Assembly (NCBI GenBank): GCA_021324445.1
Contig: JAJPJC010000398.1
Coordinates: 1-64,000 of the forward strand
Length of the DNA stretch: 64,000 nt
Source of the DNA: Isosphaeraceae bacterium
Lineage (GTDB): Bacteria; Planctomycetota; Planctomycetia; Isosphaerales; Isosphaeraceae
Reading direction: 5' to 3'
The notes below the pieces were generated by a model. The model searched no databases. It was given only the letters and a program-made list of their open reading frames with translations, and had not been told where the DNA came from. Within the stretch, counting starts at the first letter, position 1. Every line of letters starts with the position of its first letter. Positions 1 through 9,252 of the stretch are shown in pieces. A program made the position numbers and the translations under genes.

Positions 1-1
1 C

Positions 2-790
2 GACGACTGGGCCTGGTGCAAGGGGCAGCGGTCCGGCACCATCGTCGTGGACCTGGAGCGGGGCGACATCGTCGATCTCTTGCCCGACCGGGAGGCCGAG
101 CCGGTCACGACGTGGCTCAACGGTCATCCGGGCGTCGAACTGGTCAGCCGGGACCGCGGGTCGGCCTAGGCCCAGGCGTCCGCAGAAGCCGATGCCAAGC
201 CGCAGCAGGTCGCGGACCGTGGGCACCTGCTGAAGAATCCGCGCGAGGCGATCGAGCGATTGTTTGAGCGACAGTCCACTGTCCTCGGCGAGGCGCTCCG
301 AACAGCCGAGACCTCGATGCAACCGGTGTGTGGTCCGGTGGTGAACCAGACAGCGGAGGTCCCACCGACGGCCGAACCGTTGCCTGCCGGGCCGCCGAGC
401 GAACCCGGCGCCAGGACCGTCGAGCCCGGCCCGCCCGAGCCGGTGGAACCATCACCCCCGGCGCCGCCGAGCGAACCGGCGACGGAGTCGTCGCGACTCC
501 GGGTCCAGGGGGCGAAGCGCCGGAGGCGTGTCGATCGGTTCGAGCAAGTTCACCAGCGGCACCGGCAGGGTCAGTCGGAGCGGCGGATCGCCCGGGAACT
601 GGGGATGTCGCGGAAGACCGTGCGCCGCTACCTCCGACGGCGATCGTGTCCCGACTGGAACCCGGGCCGGCCGCGCCGGTCGACCGTCGAGGCGCACCGA
701 GACTGGATCGACGCTCGACTGGCCGAGGGCTTGACCAACGTCGCGGAATTGCCTCGGCACTTGGCTGAGCGGGGTTTCCAGGGATACTGG
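2..790 (+). pseudogene. ISL3-family transposase remnant with in-frame amber stop
   Basis: The reading frame enters from outside the window. It shows ISL3 transposase signatures: DDWAWCKGQRSGT near the left edge, then a VVDLERG/LLPDR stretch and VELVSRDRG. A TAG at 167-169 interrupts the frame where the family normally has a tyrosine codon after the SRDR motif. The same frame then continues with VADRGHLLKN, where the family usually has DRWHLL, so a tryptophan is also lost. Further on comes a helix-turn-helix-like stretch (ARELGMSRKTVRRYL, about 594-641). Homology-like text stops near 785 and the open frame runs on to 877 with unrelated residues. I read this as a decayed insertion-sequence transposase missing its C-terminus. 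No terminal inverted repeats could be placed. Confidence 0.75.
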
Positions 791-953
791 CCCTGCTCCA
801 CCACCGAGGCAACTGGAAGTGGGACTGATGAATCTGGAATCGGCCATCCCGCTGGGATCGCGGTCAGGGCCGGGTGAGGACCGCGCGAAGTTCCCGGCCT
901 CGTCCGAAGGCGGTTCGCGCGCGTTCCGGACCTGGGGACCGATCGCCCCGGCC

Positions 954-2597
954 TCACGATGGGGACTTCTCCAGGAGCAGCCAGTAGAAGCCGTGGGGCC
1001 CCAGGGTGATCACGTAGGGCCGCTCGCCGATCGCCGGAAATGGCGACTTGCCGAACATCTCGAACGGGATCATCCCCCGGTAGGCCGCCAGGTCCAGCGC
1101 GACAGCCTGGGGAAACCGTGAGAGATTGTTGACCACCAGCGCGATCTCGTCCTGAAGGCGGCGCACGTAGGCGACCACGCGGCGATTGCCGCAGGGGATG
1201 AACTCGAGACTGCCGCGGCCGAAGACCTTGTGCTCGCGCCGGACCTGGATCAACCGCCGCAGCCAGTTGAGCTGGGAGGTGGGCGACCGGAGCTGCGCCT
1301 CGACGTTGACCGCCTGGTAGTTGTAGATCGGGTCGATGATCACCGGCTGGTAGAGCGCCGAGGGGTCGGCCCGGGAGAACCCGGCGTTGCGGTCCCCGGT
1401 CCACTGCATGGGGGTGCGCACCCCGTTGCGATCCCCCAGGTGGATGTTGTCCCCCATGCCGATCTCGTCCCCGTAGTAGAGCACGGGGCTGCCCGGCAGG
1501 GTGAACAGCAGGCTGTGCATCAGCTCGGTCTGGTGCCGGCCGTTGTCCATCAACGGCGCCAGGCGGCGGCGAATCCCCAGGTTGAGCCGCATCCGGGGGT
1601 CCTTGGCATATTCATTATACATATAATCACGCTCTTCGTCGGTGACCATCTCGAGGGTCAGCTCGTCGTGGTTGCGGAGGAACAGGGCCCACTGGCAGGA
1701 CAGGGGGATCTCGGGCATCTGGCTCATGATCTCGATGATCGGCCGATGGTCCTCGCGGCGGATCGCCATGAACAGCCGGGGCATGAGGGGGAAGTTGAAG
1801 GCCATGTGGAATTCGTCGCCGTGGCCGAAGTAGGGGAGCAGGTCGCTGGGCCACTGGTTGGCCTCGGCCAGGAGCAAGGTTCCCGGGTATCGGGTGTCGA
1901 CGAACTGCCGCATCACCTTGAGGAATTGGTGGGTCTCGGGGAGGTTCTCGCAGGTGGTCCCCTCGCGTTCGAACAGGTAGGGGACGGCGTCGACCCGGAA
2001 GCCGTCGATCCCGCGATCGAGCCAGTAGGCCATGATGTCGAGCATCTCCTGCTGCACGGCGGGGTTATCGTAATTGAGGTCGGGTTGGTGGCTGAAGAAG
2101 CGATGCCAGTAGTACTGTCGTGCCACCGGGTCCCACGTCCAGTTGGAGGTCTCGGTGTCCCGGAAGATGATGCGGGTTCCCTTGTAGGCCTGGTCGGTGT
2201 CGCTCCAGACGTAATAGTTCCGCTTGGGAGAGTGGGGGTCGCGGCGGGCCTCCTGGAACCAGGGATGCTGGTCGGAGGTGTGGTTGACCACCAGGTCGGC
2301 GATGATCCGGATGCCCCGCGCATGGGCCGCCTTGGTCAGGGCCTCGAAGTCGGCGACGGTGCCGATGGTGGGGTGGATCTGGCGGAATTCGGCGATATCG
2401 TAGCCGTCGTCCTTCAAGGGCGAGGCGTAGATCGGCATCAGCCAGAGGCAGTCGACGCCCAGGTCTTGAAGGTAGTCGAGCTTGGCGGTCAAGCCGATCA
2501 GGTCGCCGTCGCCGTCGCCGCTGGCGTCGTAGAATCCCCGGACGTAGACCTCGTAGAAGACCGCGTCTTTGTACCAGAGGCTCTCGGTTCCTGGCAT
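954..2597 (-). CDS. treS: trehalose synthase (maltose alpha-D-glucosyltransferase)
   Basis: A GH13 enzyme of 547 residues that interconverts maltose and trehalose in the cytoplasm. The N-terminus ([16 protein letters not shown]) and the long (beta/alpha)8 barrel are typical of TreS. Barrel landmarks are [11 protein letters not shown] (about 101-111), [10 protein letters not shown] with the nucleophile Asp203, LLAEANQWP with the acid/base Glu245, and FLRNHDEL with Asp311. The length matches stand-alone TreS without a fused maltokinase. It follows the phospholipase D-like gene on the minus strand with a 24-nt gap, so the two are probably co-transcribed. TreS suggests trehalose as osmoprotectant, and pairing with a membrane-lipid enzyme fits a stress role, though that link is inference. 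Confidence 0.93.
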   Translation of the reverse strand: MPGTESLWYKDAVFYEVYVRGFYDASGDGDGDLIGLTAKLDYLQDLGVDCLWLMPIYASPLKDDGYDIAEFRQIHPTIGTVADFEALTKAAHARGIRIIADLVVNHTSDQHPWFQEARRDPHSPKRNYYVWSDTDQAYKGTRIIFRDTETSNWTWDPVARQYYWHRFFSHQPDLNYDNPAVQQEMLDIMAYWLDRGIDGFRVDAVPYLFEREGTTCENLPETHQFLKVMRQFVDTRYPGTLLLAEANQWPSDLLPYFGHGDEFHMAFNFPLMPRLFMAIRREDHRPIIEIMSQMPEIPLSCQWALFLRNHDELTLEMVTDEERDYMYNEYAKDPRMRLNLGIRRRLAPLMDNGRHQTELMHSLLFTLPGSPVLYYGDEIGMGDNIHLGDRNGVRTPMQWTGDRNAGFSRADPSALYQPVIIDPIYNYQAVNVEAQLRSPTSQLNWLRRLIQVRREHKVFGRGSLEFIPCGNRRVVAYVRRLQDEIALVVNNLSRFPQAVALDLAAYRGMIPFEMFGKSPFPAIGERPYVITLGPHGFYWLLLEKSPS

Positions 2598-2621
2598 GGT
2601 GCCTCGCCCATCGGAGAAGGA

Positions 2622-4043
2622 TTATAACAAGGGAGAGAGGAGCCGGACCACGTTCTCGGCAATTTCCAGCGGCCAGCCGGGAGCCGGCAGCTCCCGCTGG
2701 GACTGGGTCGCCAGGCCCGCGACCCATCGGGAGACCTCCTCGACCTGGGGCCGCGACCAGACGAACAGGGCGACCTCGTAGTTGAGGAACAGGCTGCGCA
2801 TGTCCATGTTGGCCGAGCCGAGCACGGCGAGCTGGTTGTCGAAGACGACCACCTTGGCGTGGAGCATCACGGGGGTATAGAGCAACACCCGCCCGCCCGC
2901 GTTGTGCAGGTCGCGGAGATAGCTGGCCCGGGCCAGGTCGGCGGAGGGATGGTTGGACCGGACGGGGACGATGACGCAGACGTCCACGCCGCGGCGGGCG
3001 GCCAGGCTCAGGGCGCGGGCCAGCATCTCGTCGGGGACGAAGTAGGGGGTGACGATCCAGATGCGCTGCCGCGCCGAGAAGATCAAGGCCAGCAGCGACT
3101 CGTAGAGCGGGTCCCCGGCGACGTCGGGACCGCTGGCGACGACCTGGACGACGGCCGCGTCGCCCCCCGGCGGCGACTCCGGAGCGGCCGCGGCCGGCTC
3201 GCCCGCCGGCTCGGGCTCGGCGCCGGTGGTGAACTTCCAGTCCGAGGCGAAGACGGCCTCGAGGTCGGCGACGGCGGGCCCCTCGACGACCGCCGCGATG
3301 TCGCGCCACAGCGTCGTCGCCGACGGCGGCCCCATGTAGGGCCACGCCAGGTTCATGCCGCCGGTCATCGCGATGCGGCCGTCGACCACGATGAGCTTGC
3401 GGTGGTTCCTCAGATTGGCGCGGCCGCGGAAGGGGACATGCAGCACCGGCATGAAGTAGGCCACCTGCGCGCCGGCCTCGACCAGGTGGGCCAGCGACCG
3501 CCGCCGCAGCCGCCATGACCCCACATCGTCGATCAAGAGCCGCACCGCCACCCCCTCCCCGGCGCGGCGGCTCAGGTGCTCGATCACGGCCTGGCTCCCT
3601 GGGTCTCCGCCCAGGATGTAGGTCGTGATATGGATCGTCGCCCGGGCCTGGTCGATCAGCCGCACCACCTGGTCGTACGCATCGCAGCCATCGACGACCA
3701 GCCGGAAGCGATTCCCCGGTCGAGCCGGCGGGACTCCGGATGCGGCCAGGAGCCGCTCGGTACCCTCACCGGCACTGCCGGGAGCCACCATCCCCGGCGA
3801 GCGATGATAGATCCGCTGCTTCCGCCGCGCCATCGGGTTCATCTTCCGGCCGCCGAACATCACATACAGCGGCACGCCCACATAGGGCATCAGGAGGATC
3901 GTCACGAGCCAGGCGATCGTGCTGCTGGGAGACCGCCGCTGCCTCAAGAGGTTGGCGAGGAAGACCAGGGCCAGCAGGAACCCGAGATGCGTGAGTAACT
4001 CGGAGGTGATCCAGGAATAACTCGCTCGCAGCCACTCAGACAC
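2622..4043 (-). CDS. cls: cardiolipin synthase-like phospholipase D protein
   Basis: A membrane-bound phospholipase D superfamily protein of 473 residues, probably condensing phosphatidylglycerol to cardiolipin. Two hydrophobic helices lie at about residues 17-33 and 42-62, as in bacterial Cls. Two HKD motifs are complete: HRKLIVVD (His214, Lys216, Asp221) followed by a GGMN stretch, and HAKVVVFD (His395, Lys397, Asp402) followed by GSANMD. An Ala/Pro/Glu-rich linker around 275-295 separates the two catalytic halves, an unusual but not disabling insertion. It is the first gene of a probable two-gene minus-strand unit with the trehalose synthase. Confidence 0.88.
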   Translation of the reverse strand: MSEWLRASYSWITSELLTHLGFLLALVFLANLLRQRRSPSSTIAWLVTILLMPYVGVPLYVMFGGRKMNPMARRKQRIYHRSPGMVAPGSAGEGTERLLAASGVPPARPGNRFRLVVDGCDAYDQVVRLIDQARATIHITTYILGGDPGSQAVIEHLSRRAGEGVAVRLLIDDVGSWRLRRRSLAHLVEAGAQVAYFMPVLHVPFRGRANLRNHRKLIVVDGRIAMTGGMNLAWPYMGPPSATTLWRDIAAVVEGPAVADLEAVFASDWKFTTGAEPEPAGEPAAAAPESPPGGDAAVVQVVASGPDVAGDPLYESLLALIFSARQRIWIVTPYFVPDEMLARALSLAARRGVDVCVIVPVRSNHPSADLARASYLRDLHNAGGRVLLYTPVMLHAKVVVFDNQLAVLGSANMDMRSLFLNYEVALFVWSRPQVEEVSRWVAGLATQSQRELPAPGWPLEIAENVVRLLSPLL

Positions 4044-4519
4044 GGGGATTTACTGGCTGGTGGCTCAGGGCTCGGGGCGCGAACCGACCCGTCGGGACGA
4101 GTCCCCAGCCCCGAACCACCAGTCGCCAGTCACTCCTTTCAGCTCAGACGCCTTCCGGCCTTCCCAACAGCCCGGGGGCTGCCGTCCGCAACGATGCGTC
4201 GATCTTATCAACCGCCCGGACCCGGACCAAACCCGTCCCCGCGTTTTTTGGCGGTCCCTCCCGACCCCGACCGTGGCGATCCCTCGGCGCGACACCCGCC
4301 GGACCGCGCCGCCGATTCCCCCGCCTGGTCCTTCGCCGCCGCCGCGCTGCTCGTTATTCTGGCCGGCGGCGCGGCCTTTCAAGGCGTCCAGGTGAGTTTA
4401 TGTTGATTCTTCACAACACGGCGTGGGGACGAATTGACGGGGGCGGCTGGGCGGGCACAATGTGGGGATTGGGAGGATCCGGCCCGGCTCGTTGCGGAGC
4501 TGCGTGGGGAGAGGATTCG
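4044..4519. other. intergenic region between divergent genes
   Basis: This 476-base stretch separates the minus-strand cls gene from the plus-strand PEP-CTERM gene, so promoters for both should lie here. I see an imperfect inverted repeat at 4053-4129 and no convincing gene. Open frames crossing it lack ribosome-binding sites and resemble no known protein. Confidence 0.5.
4053..4129. repeat. inverted repeat, CTGGTGGC family
   Basis: The left arm at 4053-4077 begins CTGGCTGGTGGCTCAGGG. The right arm at 4103-4129, read as reverse complement, begins CTGGCGACTGGTGGTTCGGG. The arms pair with a few gaps around a short GC-rich centre. The CTGGTGGCTGG core recurs in the tandem block downstream of ilvC at 38028-38063. 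Confidence 0.55.
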
Positions 4520-5641
4520 ATGGCGGAACGGCGTGGGCGGTGCTGGTGTGCCCAGATTGGTCTGGGTGTGATCCTCTCGGCGGTGTTGTCGGGCTCGTGC
4601 GCGGCCGGCGGGCTGCTGGACCCGGCGCAATTCGCCTCGCTGGGCACGCTGCCGAGCCGGTTCGTCGTGTCAGGGGATTACGTGATTGACACGAACGACT
4701 GCGTGCTCTCGATCCCCACGTTCCAAGGGGTCTGGTCGGTCCAAGGGGTTTGGAGCGGTGGGGTTGCGGTTTTCACCTTTGATTCAATCACAATCGGAGC
4801 ACCCGTCCAGGTCGAGGGGTCGCATCCGGTCGCGCTGCTGTCCCATGGGGACTTGAATACCCCTTCGATCCTGGTCACCCCCGGCGGCAATGGGCCTGGT
4901 GGTGGTACCGGTGGTTTCGGGAGTCCCTATGGTTCCTACTTGACTGGGGGAGGAGGCGGCTTTGGCGGAGCCGGAGGCGCGGGAGGACAGACGACCGATT
5001 ATGTGCCGGTGACCCATCCCAGTTGGCCGCCTGCTGTTCCCGGAGGGAGTGGGGGAGCCAGCTACGGCAGTCCCACCGGAGGGCCTCAGGTTGGGAGTGC
5101 CGGCGGGGTTAGTTTCGGTGTCGTGGGCTCCGGTGGAGCGGGTGGGGGCGGCATCGAATTGGGGGCCATGGGGACAATCCGTCTGGATGGCAACCTCTCC
5201 GCCGACGGTGCCAATGGCACGTGGGCGGGGGGAGGCGGCAGCGGGGGGTTCATCGGCCTCTGGGCCCCGACGGTAATCGTCCAGGGCTCCTTGTCCGCGC
5301 GCGGAGGGGACGGGGGCGGGGGTTTCAGCATCGGCGGCGAGAGCGGCTTTGTCAGCGGGGGCGGCGGTGGCGGGGGTGGGGGGCGGATCGAGATCCAGGC
5401 CAACGCGCTGACGCTCTCGGGGGGTTATGACATCGGGGGCGGCAGCGGGGGTGGTGGTGATGATTCCGCCGATGCGGGCCAGCCGGGCGGCTCGGGAACG
5501 TTCAGCGACTCGGGAGTGCCCGAGCCGCCGGGGATCGTCCTGGGGATGACGGCCCTGGCGGCGGGCCTGGGCTGGAGCTGGATGGTCCGTCGATCCTCAC
5601 GGCGCGCGCCGGCCGTCGGGCGGCTCCGGCCGAGGGGATAA
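4520..5641 (+). CDS. glycine-rich PEP-CTERM-type exported protein
   Basis: A probable exported surface protein of 373 residues. The ATG at 4520 is chosen because GGGGAGAGGA lies just upstream and the product then starts with a basic end and a hydrophobic signal segment (IGLGVILSAVLSG) ending near SCAAGG. Most of the mature part is extremely rich in glycine and serine (runs such as GGGGGFGGAGGAGG, about residues 120-325), with little else to assign. The C-terminus from about residue 333 has the sorting-signal layout: VPEPPG, a hydrophobic helix, then arginines. This suggests processing by an exosortase system, whose genes are not in the window. The specific role is unknown. An upstream ATG at 4400 is in frame but gives no signal peptide. 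Confidence 0.7.
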   Translation: MAERRGRCWCAQIGLGVILSAVLSGSCAAGGLLDPAQFASLGTLPSRFVVSGDYVIDTNDCVLSIPTFQGVWSVQGVWSGGVAVFTFDSITIGAPVQVEGSHPVALLSHGDLNTPSILVTPGGNGPGGGTGGFGSPYGSYLTGGGGGFGGAGGAGGQTTDYVPVTHPSWPPAVPGGSGGASYGSPTGGPQVGSAGGVSFGVVGSGGAGGGGIELGAMGTIRLDGNLSADGANGTWAGGGGSGGFIGLWAPTVIVQGSLSARGGDGGGGFSIGGESGFVSGGGGGGGGGRIEIQANALTLSGGYDIGGGSGGGGDDSADAGQPGGSGTFSDSGVPEPPGIVLGMTALAAGLGWSWMVRRSSRRAPAVGRLRPRG

Positions 5642-6754
5642 GGCGCAGCGGAACCCCACGTGCGACGCCCCGCTATCGGGAGATCCCTTGCCCCGGGCGC
5701 CGGGGAGATACCGGGTGCAATACTGGTCGGAGCAGAGGAAGGACCCGCCGCGCTGGACGCGCTTGGCGACGCCCGGCTCATGGGGATCGTAGCTCGAGGA
5801 CGGACCCTGGGGGTTGTGGTCGGGGCTGACCTCGTATCCCGGGCGATACCAGTCGGCGCACCATTCCCAGACATTGCCGGCCATGTCGAAAAGGCCGTAG
5901 CCATTGGGGGGGAAGCTCGCCACCGGTGCCGTGCGGGCGAAGCCGTCGGCGGCGGAATTGCGGTCGGGGAAGTGCCCCTGCCAGATGTTGGCCGGCCAGG
6001 TCCCGTCCGGGCGCAGCGTGTCGCCCCAGACGTAGCGGGTGCGGACCTTTCCCCCCCTGGCGGCGCATTCCCACTCGGCCTCGGTCGGCAGCCGCTTCCC
6101 CGCCCAACGGGCGTACGCCATCGCATCGTCCCAGCAGACCTGGACGACGGGATAATGATCCTTGCCCTCGATCGTGGTCTCGGGTCCCTCGGGATGTCGC
6201 CAGCTGGCCCCGGGCACATAGCGCCACCAGATCAATGGGTCCTCGAACGAGACCTCCCCGGCCGGCGGCGTGAAGACCAGCGAGCCGGGGACGAGGTTTT
6301 CCGGGGGAGCGCCGGGGAAGTCTTTGGGATCCGGCTTGCGCTCGGCGACCGTGACGTAGCCGGTCGCCGCGACGAACCGGGCGAACTGGCGGTTGGTGAC
6401 TTCGGTCCGGTCCATCCAGAAGCCGTCGACGGTGACTTCGTGGACCGGCCGGGCATCCGACATCGACGGGTCATCCGCACCCATCCAGAACGTCCCGCCG
6501 GGGACCCAGACCATGCCCTCGGGTGCGGGACCAGGCGGCTTGCGATCGAGGGCCGGCGGGGCCTCCTGGTCCGGCTTGGAGGCGGCCCGGTCGTCGGCTG
6601 GCGCTTCCGGTCCGGATTCCGATCGCGAGGGCCGAGCCGGGGGTTGGGGGCCCGGGGCGCAGCCGCCGGGGGCCGCAGCCATCATCAGCGCACAGCCCAG
6701 TGCCAGGCGAAGCGTGCTCCTGGCGAACCAGCTCGGATGGGCAGGCCAGGTCAA
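5597..6754 (-). CDS. formylglycine-generating enzyme (FGE/SUMF1 family), probably exported
   Basis: FGE oxidises the active-site cysteine of sulfatases to formylglycine. The SUMF1 domain spans about residues 85-375 of 385, with landmarks GMVWVPGGTFWMG, RLPTEAEWE and GLFDMAGNVWEW. The RGGSFLCSDQYC motif keeps both cysteines of the copper-binding catalytic pair (Cys341 and Cys346), unlike many SUMF1-domain relatives. A TTG start at 6754 is preferred: GGAGGGAGG sits just upstream, and longer starts would overlap the sulfatase gene. The N-terminus then has a hydrophobic segment ending in PGGC, suggesting a lipoprotein or signal peptide. The start lies 16 nt after the sulfatase stop, so the pair is an operon. 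The 3' end overlaps the convergent PEP-CTERM gene by 45 nt. Confidence 0.85.
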   Translation of the reverse strand: MTWPAHPSWFARSTLRLALGCALMMAAAPGGCAPGPQPPARPSRSESGPEAPADDRAASKPDQEAPPALDRKPPGPAPEGMVWVPGGTFWMGADDPSMSDARPVHEVTVDGFWMDRTEVTNRQFARFVAATGYVTVAERKPDPKDFPGAPPENLVPGSLVFTPPAGEVSFEDPLIWWRYVPGASWRHPEGPETTIEGKDHYPVVQVCWDDAMAYARWAGKRLPTEAEWECAARGGKVRTRYVWGDTLRPDGTWPANIWQGHFPDRNSAADGFARTAPVASFPPNGYGLFDMAGNVWEWCADWYRPGYEVSPDHNPQGPSSSYDPHEPGVAKRVQRGGSFLCSDQYCTRYLPGARGKGSPDSGASHVGFRCALSPRPEPPDGRRAP

Positions 6755-6770
6755 ACGAACCTCCCTCCAA

Positions 6771-8558
6771 TCAGGGGACGGCTTCGAGGCGTCGGACCGC
6801 CAGGTCGAGCACGCCCGCGGTGGCGTGGTTGCCCTCGACCCAGGCTTCGAGCCGGCCGGGACCGGCACTCAGCGGGACGTCGTGAATCGTGCATTCGGCC
6901 GCGCCCGGGTCGAGACTCAACTGCCGGTGCACGCCGCGGAGCCGGATCGAGGCCACCGTCGGGACGGGTCGCGGCGTCAGGTGGAGCGTCAGGTCGAACC
7001 GGCCGGCGCGCGCGACGTCGACCTCCCAGGCGCCCACGTCGTTGGGGCCCCAGCCCGCGCGGGGGCCGCGCCAGTCCTGCCGCGTCAGGATCGTGGGATT
7101 CTCCCGCGGGCCGCCCAGCTCGATCCGGATCGGGTCGAAGCCGCGTGTCGCGGCCACATCCCGAAACCAGGCGAGGTAATCAGCGTGCATCCGCTCAACG
7201 ATCTCGGGGTGCTCCGCCGCGAGGTTGTGCTGTTCCCAGGGGTCGTGGCTCAGGTCATAGAGCTCCAGCGGCGGGACCTGACGGCGGCCCGGGGGCGGTT
7301 CGGGGCGGAGCAGCTTGTAGTTCTGCGAGCGGGCGGCGAAGGCGCGATCGGGTTCGGGCCGATCGCCGCGATGCCACTGGAAAAAGAGCGTCCGATCCGG
7401 CCAGTTGGCGCCGGACCGGCCGCCGAGGAGCGGCCAGAGGCTGCGGCCGTCCAGTCGCAGGCCGCTCGGCGCGGGGACGCCGCAGGCCTCCAGCAGGGTC
7501 GGCACCAGGTCGATATGGGCGGCGATCCGGTCCACGACCGACCCGGCCGTCAGATGACCGGGCCATCGGATGAAGCAGGGGACGTGAATCCCGCCCTCGT
7601 ACACTGTCCCCTTCCGGCCCCGCAGGCCGGCATTGAAGCGCACCTGCGCCGGGCCATTGTCGGTGAGAAAGATGACGATCGTGTCCCTGGCCAGCCCGCG
7701 GGCGTCCAGGGCCGCGAGGATGCGGCCGACGTTGGTGTCGATGTTGGTGACCATCGCGTAGACCCGGGCGATCCCCTCGGGTCGGGTCCACTGCGCAGGG
7801 GGTATCGGATGACCGACCTGGGGGAAGTCCTGGGGATTCAGGCTCATCGACCGGTACCTTGCAAGCTCCGCCGGCGGTGCCTGCAACGGATCGTGAGGGC
7901 AGTTGAACGCGAGGTAGACGAAGAACGGGCGCCGGTCTTTCGACTCGAGGAAGTCGATCGCGGCGGTCGTGAAGACGTCGCTGCAATAGCCGTGAAACTT
8001 CTCCGAGCGGCCGTTGTGCTGCAAGACGGGGTCGAAGTAACTGCTGCCGCCGGGCGGGTCGGAGGCCTGGCCGATGCCGCCCCCCTTGATCACGACCGCT
8101 TCCTGGAATCCCTGGTCGATCGGTCGCAGCGGGGCGTTGTCACCCAGGTGCCACTTGCCGAAGATGCCGGTGCGATAGCCGGCGGCGGCCAAGAGCTCGG
8201 CCAGGGTCACCTCGTCGGGATGCATCAAGGACCGCCCGATGTAGGTATCCACCACCCCGGTGCGATAATTGTACCGTCCGGTCAGCAGGCTGGCGCGCGT
8301 GGGCGAACAGACGGGCGAGACGTAGAACGACCGGAGCCGCACGCTCTGATCCGCGAGGCGATCCAGGTTGGGCGTGCGGATCCGGGGGTTGCCGTGAATG
8401 CCCAGGTCGCCGTAACCCTGGTCATCGGTCATGATCAGAAGGACATTCGGCCGCGCCTCGTCGCCCGCCCCCCCCGCGGCTGCCCCACTGATCCCGAACA
8501 GCGTTCCGGCGAGGATCAGCGCGACCCTGCCTGAGCTCACGGCTCTCGTTCCCTCCAC
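6771..8558 (-). CDS. exported sulfatase
   Basis: A 595-residue alkaline-phosphatase-superfamily sulfatase, predicted to remove sulfate esters outside the cytoplasm. A signal peptide occupies about residues 1-30 (VALILAGTLFGISGAAAGG). The metal site starts with PNVLLIMTDDQGYGD, and the modification motif CSPTRASLLTG has the cysteine (Cys84) destined to become formylglycine. FLTDNGP and GKWHLGDN are further conserved elements. A C-terminal region from about residue 480 looks like an added beta-rich domain. It heads an operon with the FGE gene, which would activate it. The substrate is unknown; planctomycetes use such enzymes on sulfated algal polysaccharides, but no glycosidase is adjacent. Confidence 0.92.
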   Translation of the reverse strand: MEGTRAVSSGRVALILAGTLFGISGAAAGGAGDEARPNVLLIMTDDQGYGDLGIHGNPRIRTPNLDRLADQSVRLRSFYVSPVCSPTRASLLTGRYNYRTGVVDTYIGRSLMHPDEVTLAELLAAAGYRTGIFGKWHLGDNAPLRPIDQGFQEAVVIKGGGIGQASDPPGGSSYFDPVLQHNGRSEKFHGYCSDVFTTAAIDFLESKDRRPFFVYLAFNCPHDPLQAPPAELARYRSMSLNPQDFPQVGHPIPPAQWTRPEGIARVYAMVTNIDTNVGRILAALDARGLARDTIVIFLTDNGPAQVRFNAGLRGRKGTVYEGGIHVPCFIRWPGHLTAGSVVDRIAAHIDLVPTLLEACGVPAPSGLRLDGRSLWPLLGGRSGANWPDRTLFFQWHRGDRPEPDRAFAARSQNYKLLRPEPPPGRRQVPPLELYDLSHDPWEQHNLAAEHPEIVERMHADYLAWFRDVAATRGFDPIRIELGGPRENPTILTRQDWRGPRAGWGPNDVGAWEVDVARAGRFDLTLHLTPRPVPTVASIRLRGVHRQLSLDPGAAECTIHDVPLSAGPGRLEAWVEGNHATAGVLDLAVRRLEAVP

Positions 8559-8750
8559 GGCGGCGCCTCCTCCCCCACGACGAGCGAACCGAACCGATTC
8601 CCTTACCCCGGCCGGAAAGAACCTCCTACGAGCCCGACGCGCCAGCGAGGGAATTCCGGTGCGGGCCAGCCACCGACTCGCCGGCGCTTCGGGCTGGTAT
8701 TCTGACCTTCTTCCTGGCCGGGGTAATACCTGTCGTTCTACAACGGGAGC

Positions 8751-9065
8751 TCAGGAGAGGAGCCAGCCGATCCACGCCGGAATCAGCCAGACGATCTGGC
8801 CCCAATCACAGACCAGCAGGACCCAGATTGCATCAGCGATCCACACAGCCGCCACGAAGAACGACTGCATGAAGGCACTGAGGGACTCCAGGATCGCACC
8901 GAAGGCCCCCACGAGCACGTGCGCCATGATCGCGAACGCCAGGACGGGCAGCAGGGGAATACTCACGAGTACGACGACTGCCAAGCATACGCTAAGGATC
9001 TTCACGTAGCTAGGCGCGCGGCGTGATTTCCAACCCTCGAACTCGTCTAAACTCTTGTGTTTCAT
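8751..9065 (-). CDS. small membrane protein of unknown function
   Basis: A 104-residue protein with a short charged N-terminus (MKHKSLDEFEGWKSRRAP) and about three hydrophobic stretches: roughly 23-48, 49-75 and 80-104. It has no motif I recognise. It stands alone between the sulfatase and the MnmE-like gene, with 192 nt to the sulfatase start. The region has slightly lower GC than its neighbours. The composition is credible for an integral membrane protein, but function cannot be assigned. Confidence 0.5.
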   Translation of the reverse strand: MKHKSLDEFEGWKSRRAPSYVKILSVCLAVVVLVSIPLLPVLAFAIMAHVLVGAFGAILESLSAFMQSFFVAAVWIADAIWVLLVCDWGQIVWLIPAWIGWLLS

Positions 9066-9252
9066 GAGTGTGTGCCCGCCAGTGAGTCGACCAGCCGTTT
9101 GCTCGACCGGATGTCAACGGTCGGCTCGACCTGGCCGGTTCCCGGTATTTCCATCATCCCACGTCCGACCGGTCGCGCCAACGCGACGTCCCCGCGTTTA
9201 TGATGGAGCGCGGTGGTGAGTTCGTCCCGTCCCTGCCGAGTACGAGGCATCC

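Noticed and set aside
167-169. The TAG in the transposase as a recoded or read-through codon
   Set aside because: Other damage (lost Trp, broken C-terminus) points to decay, and no pyrrolysine or read-through signal is seen.
6393-8534. Long plus-strand open frame opposite the sulfatase and FGE genes
   Set aside because: Both minus-strand genes have diagnostic active-site motifs; the plus frame has none.
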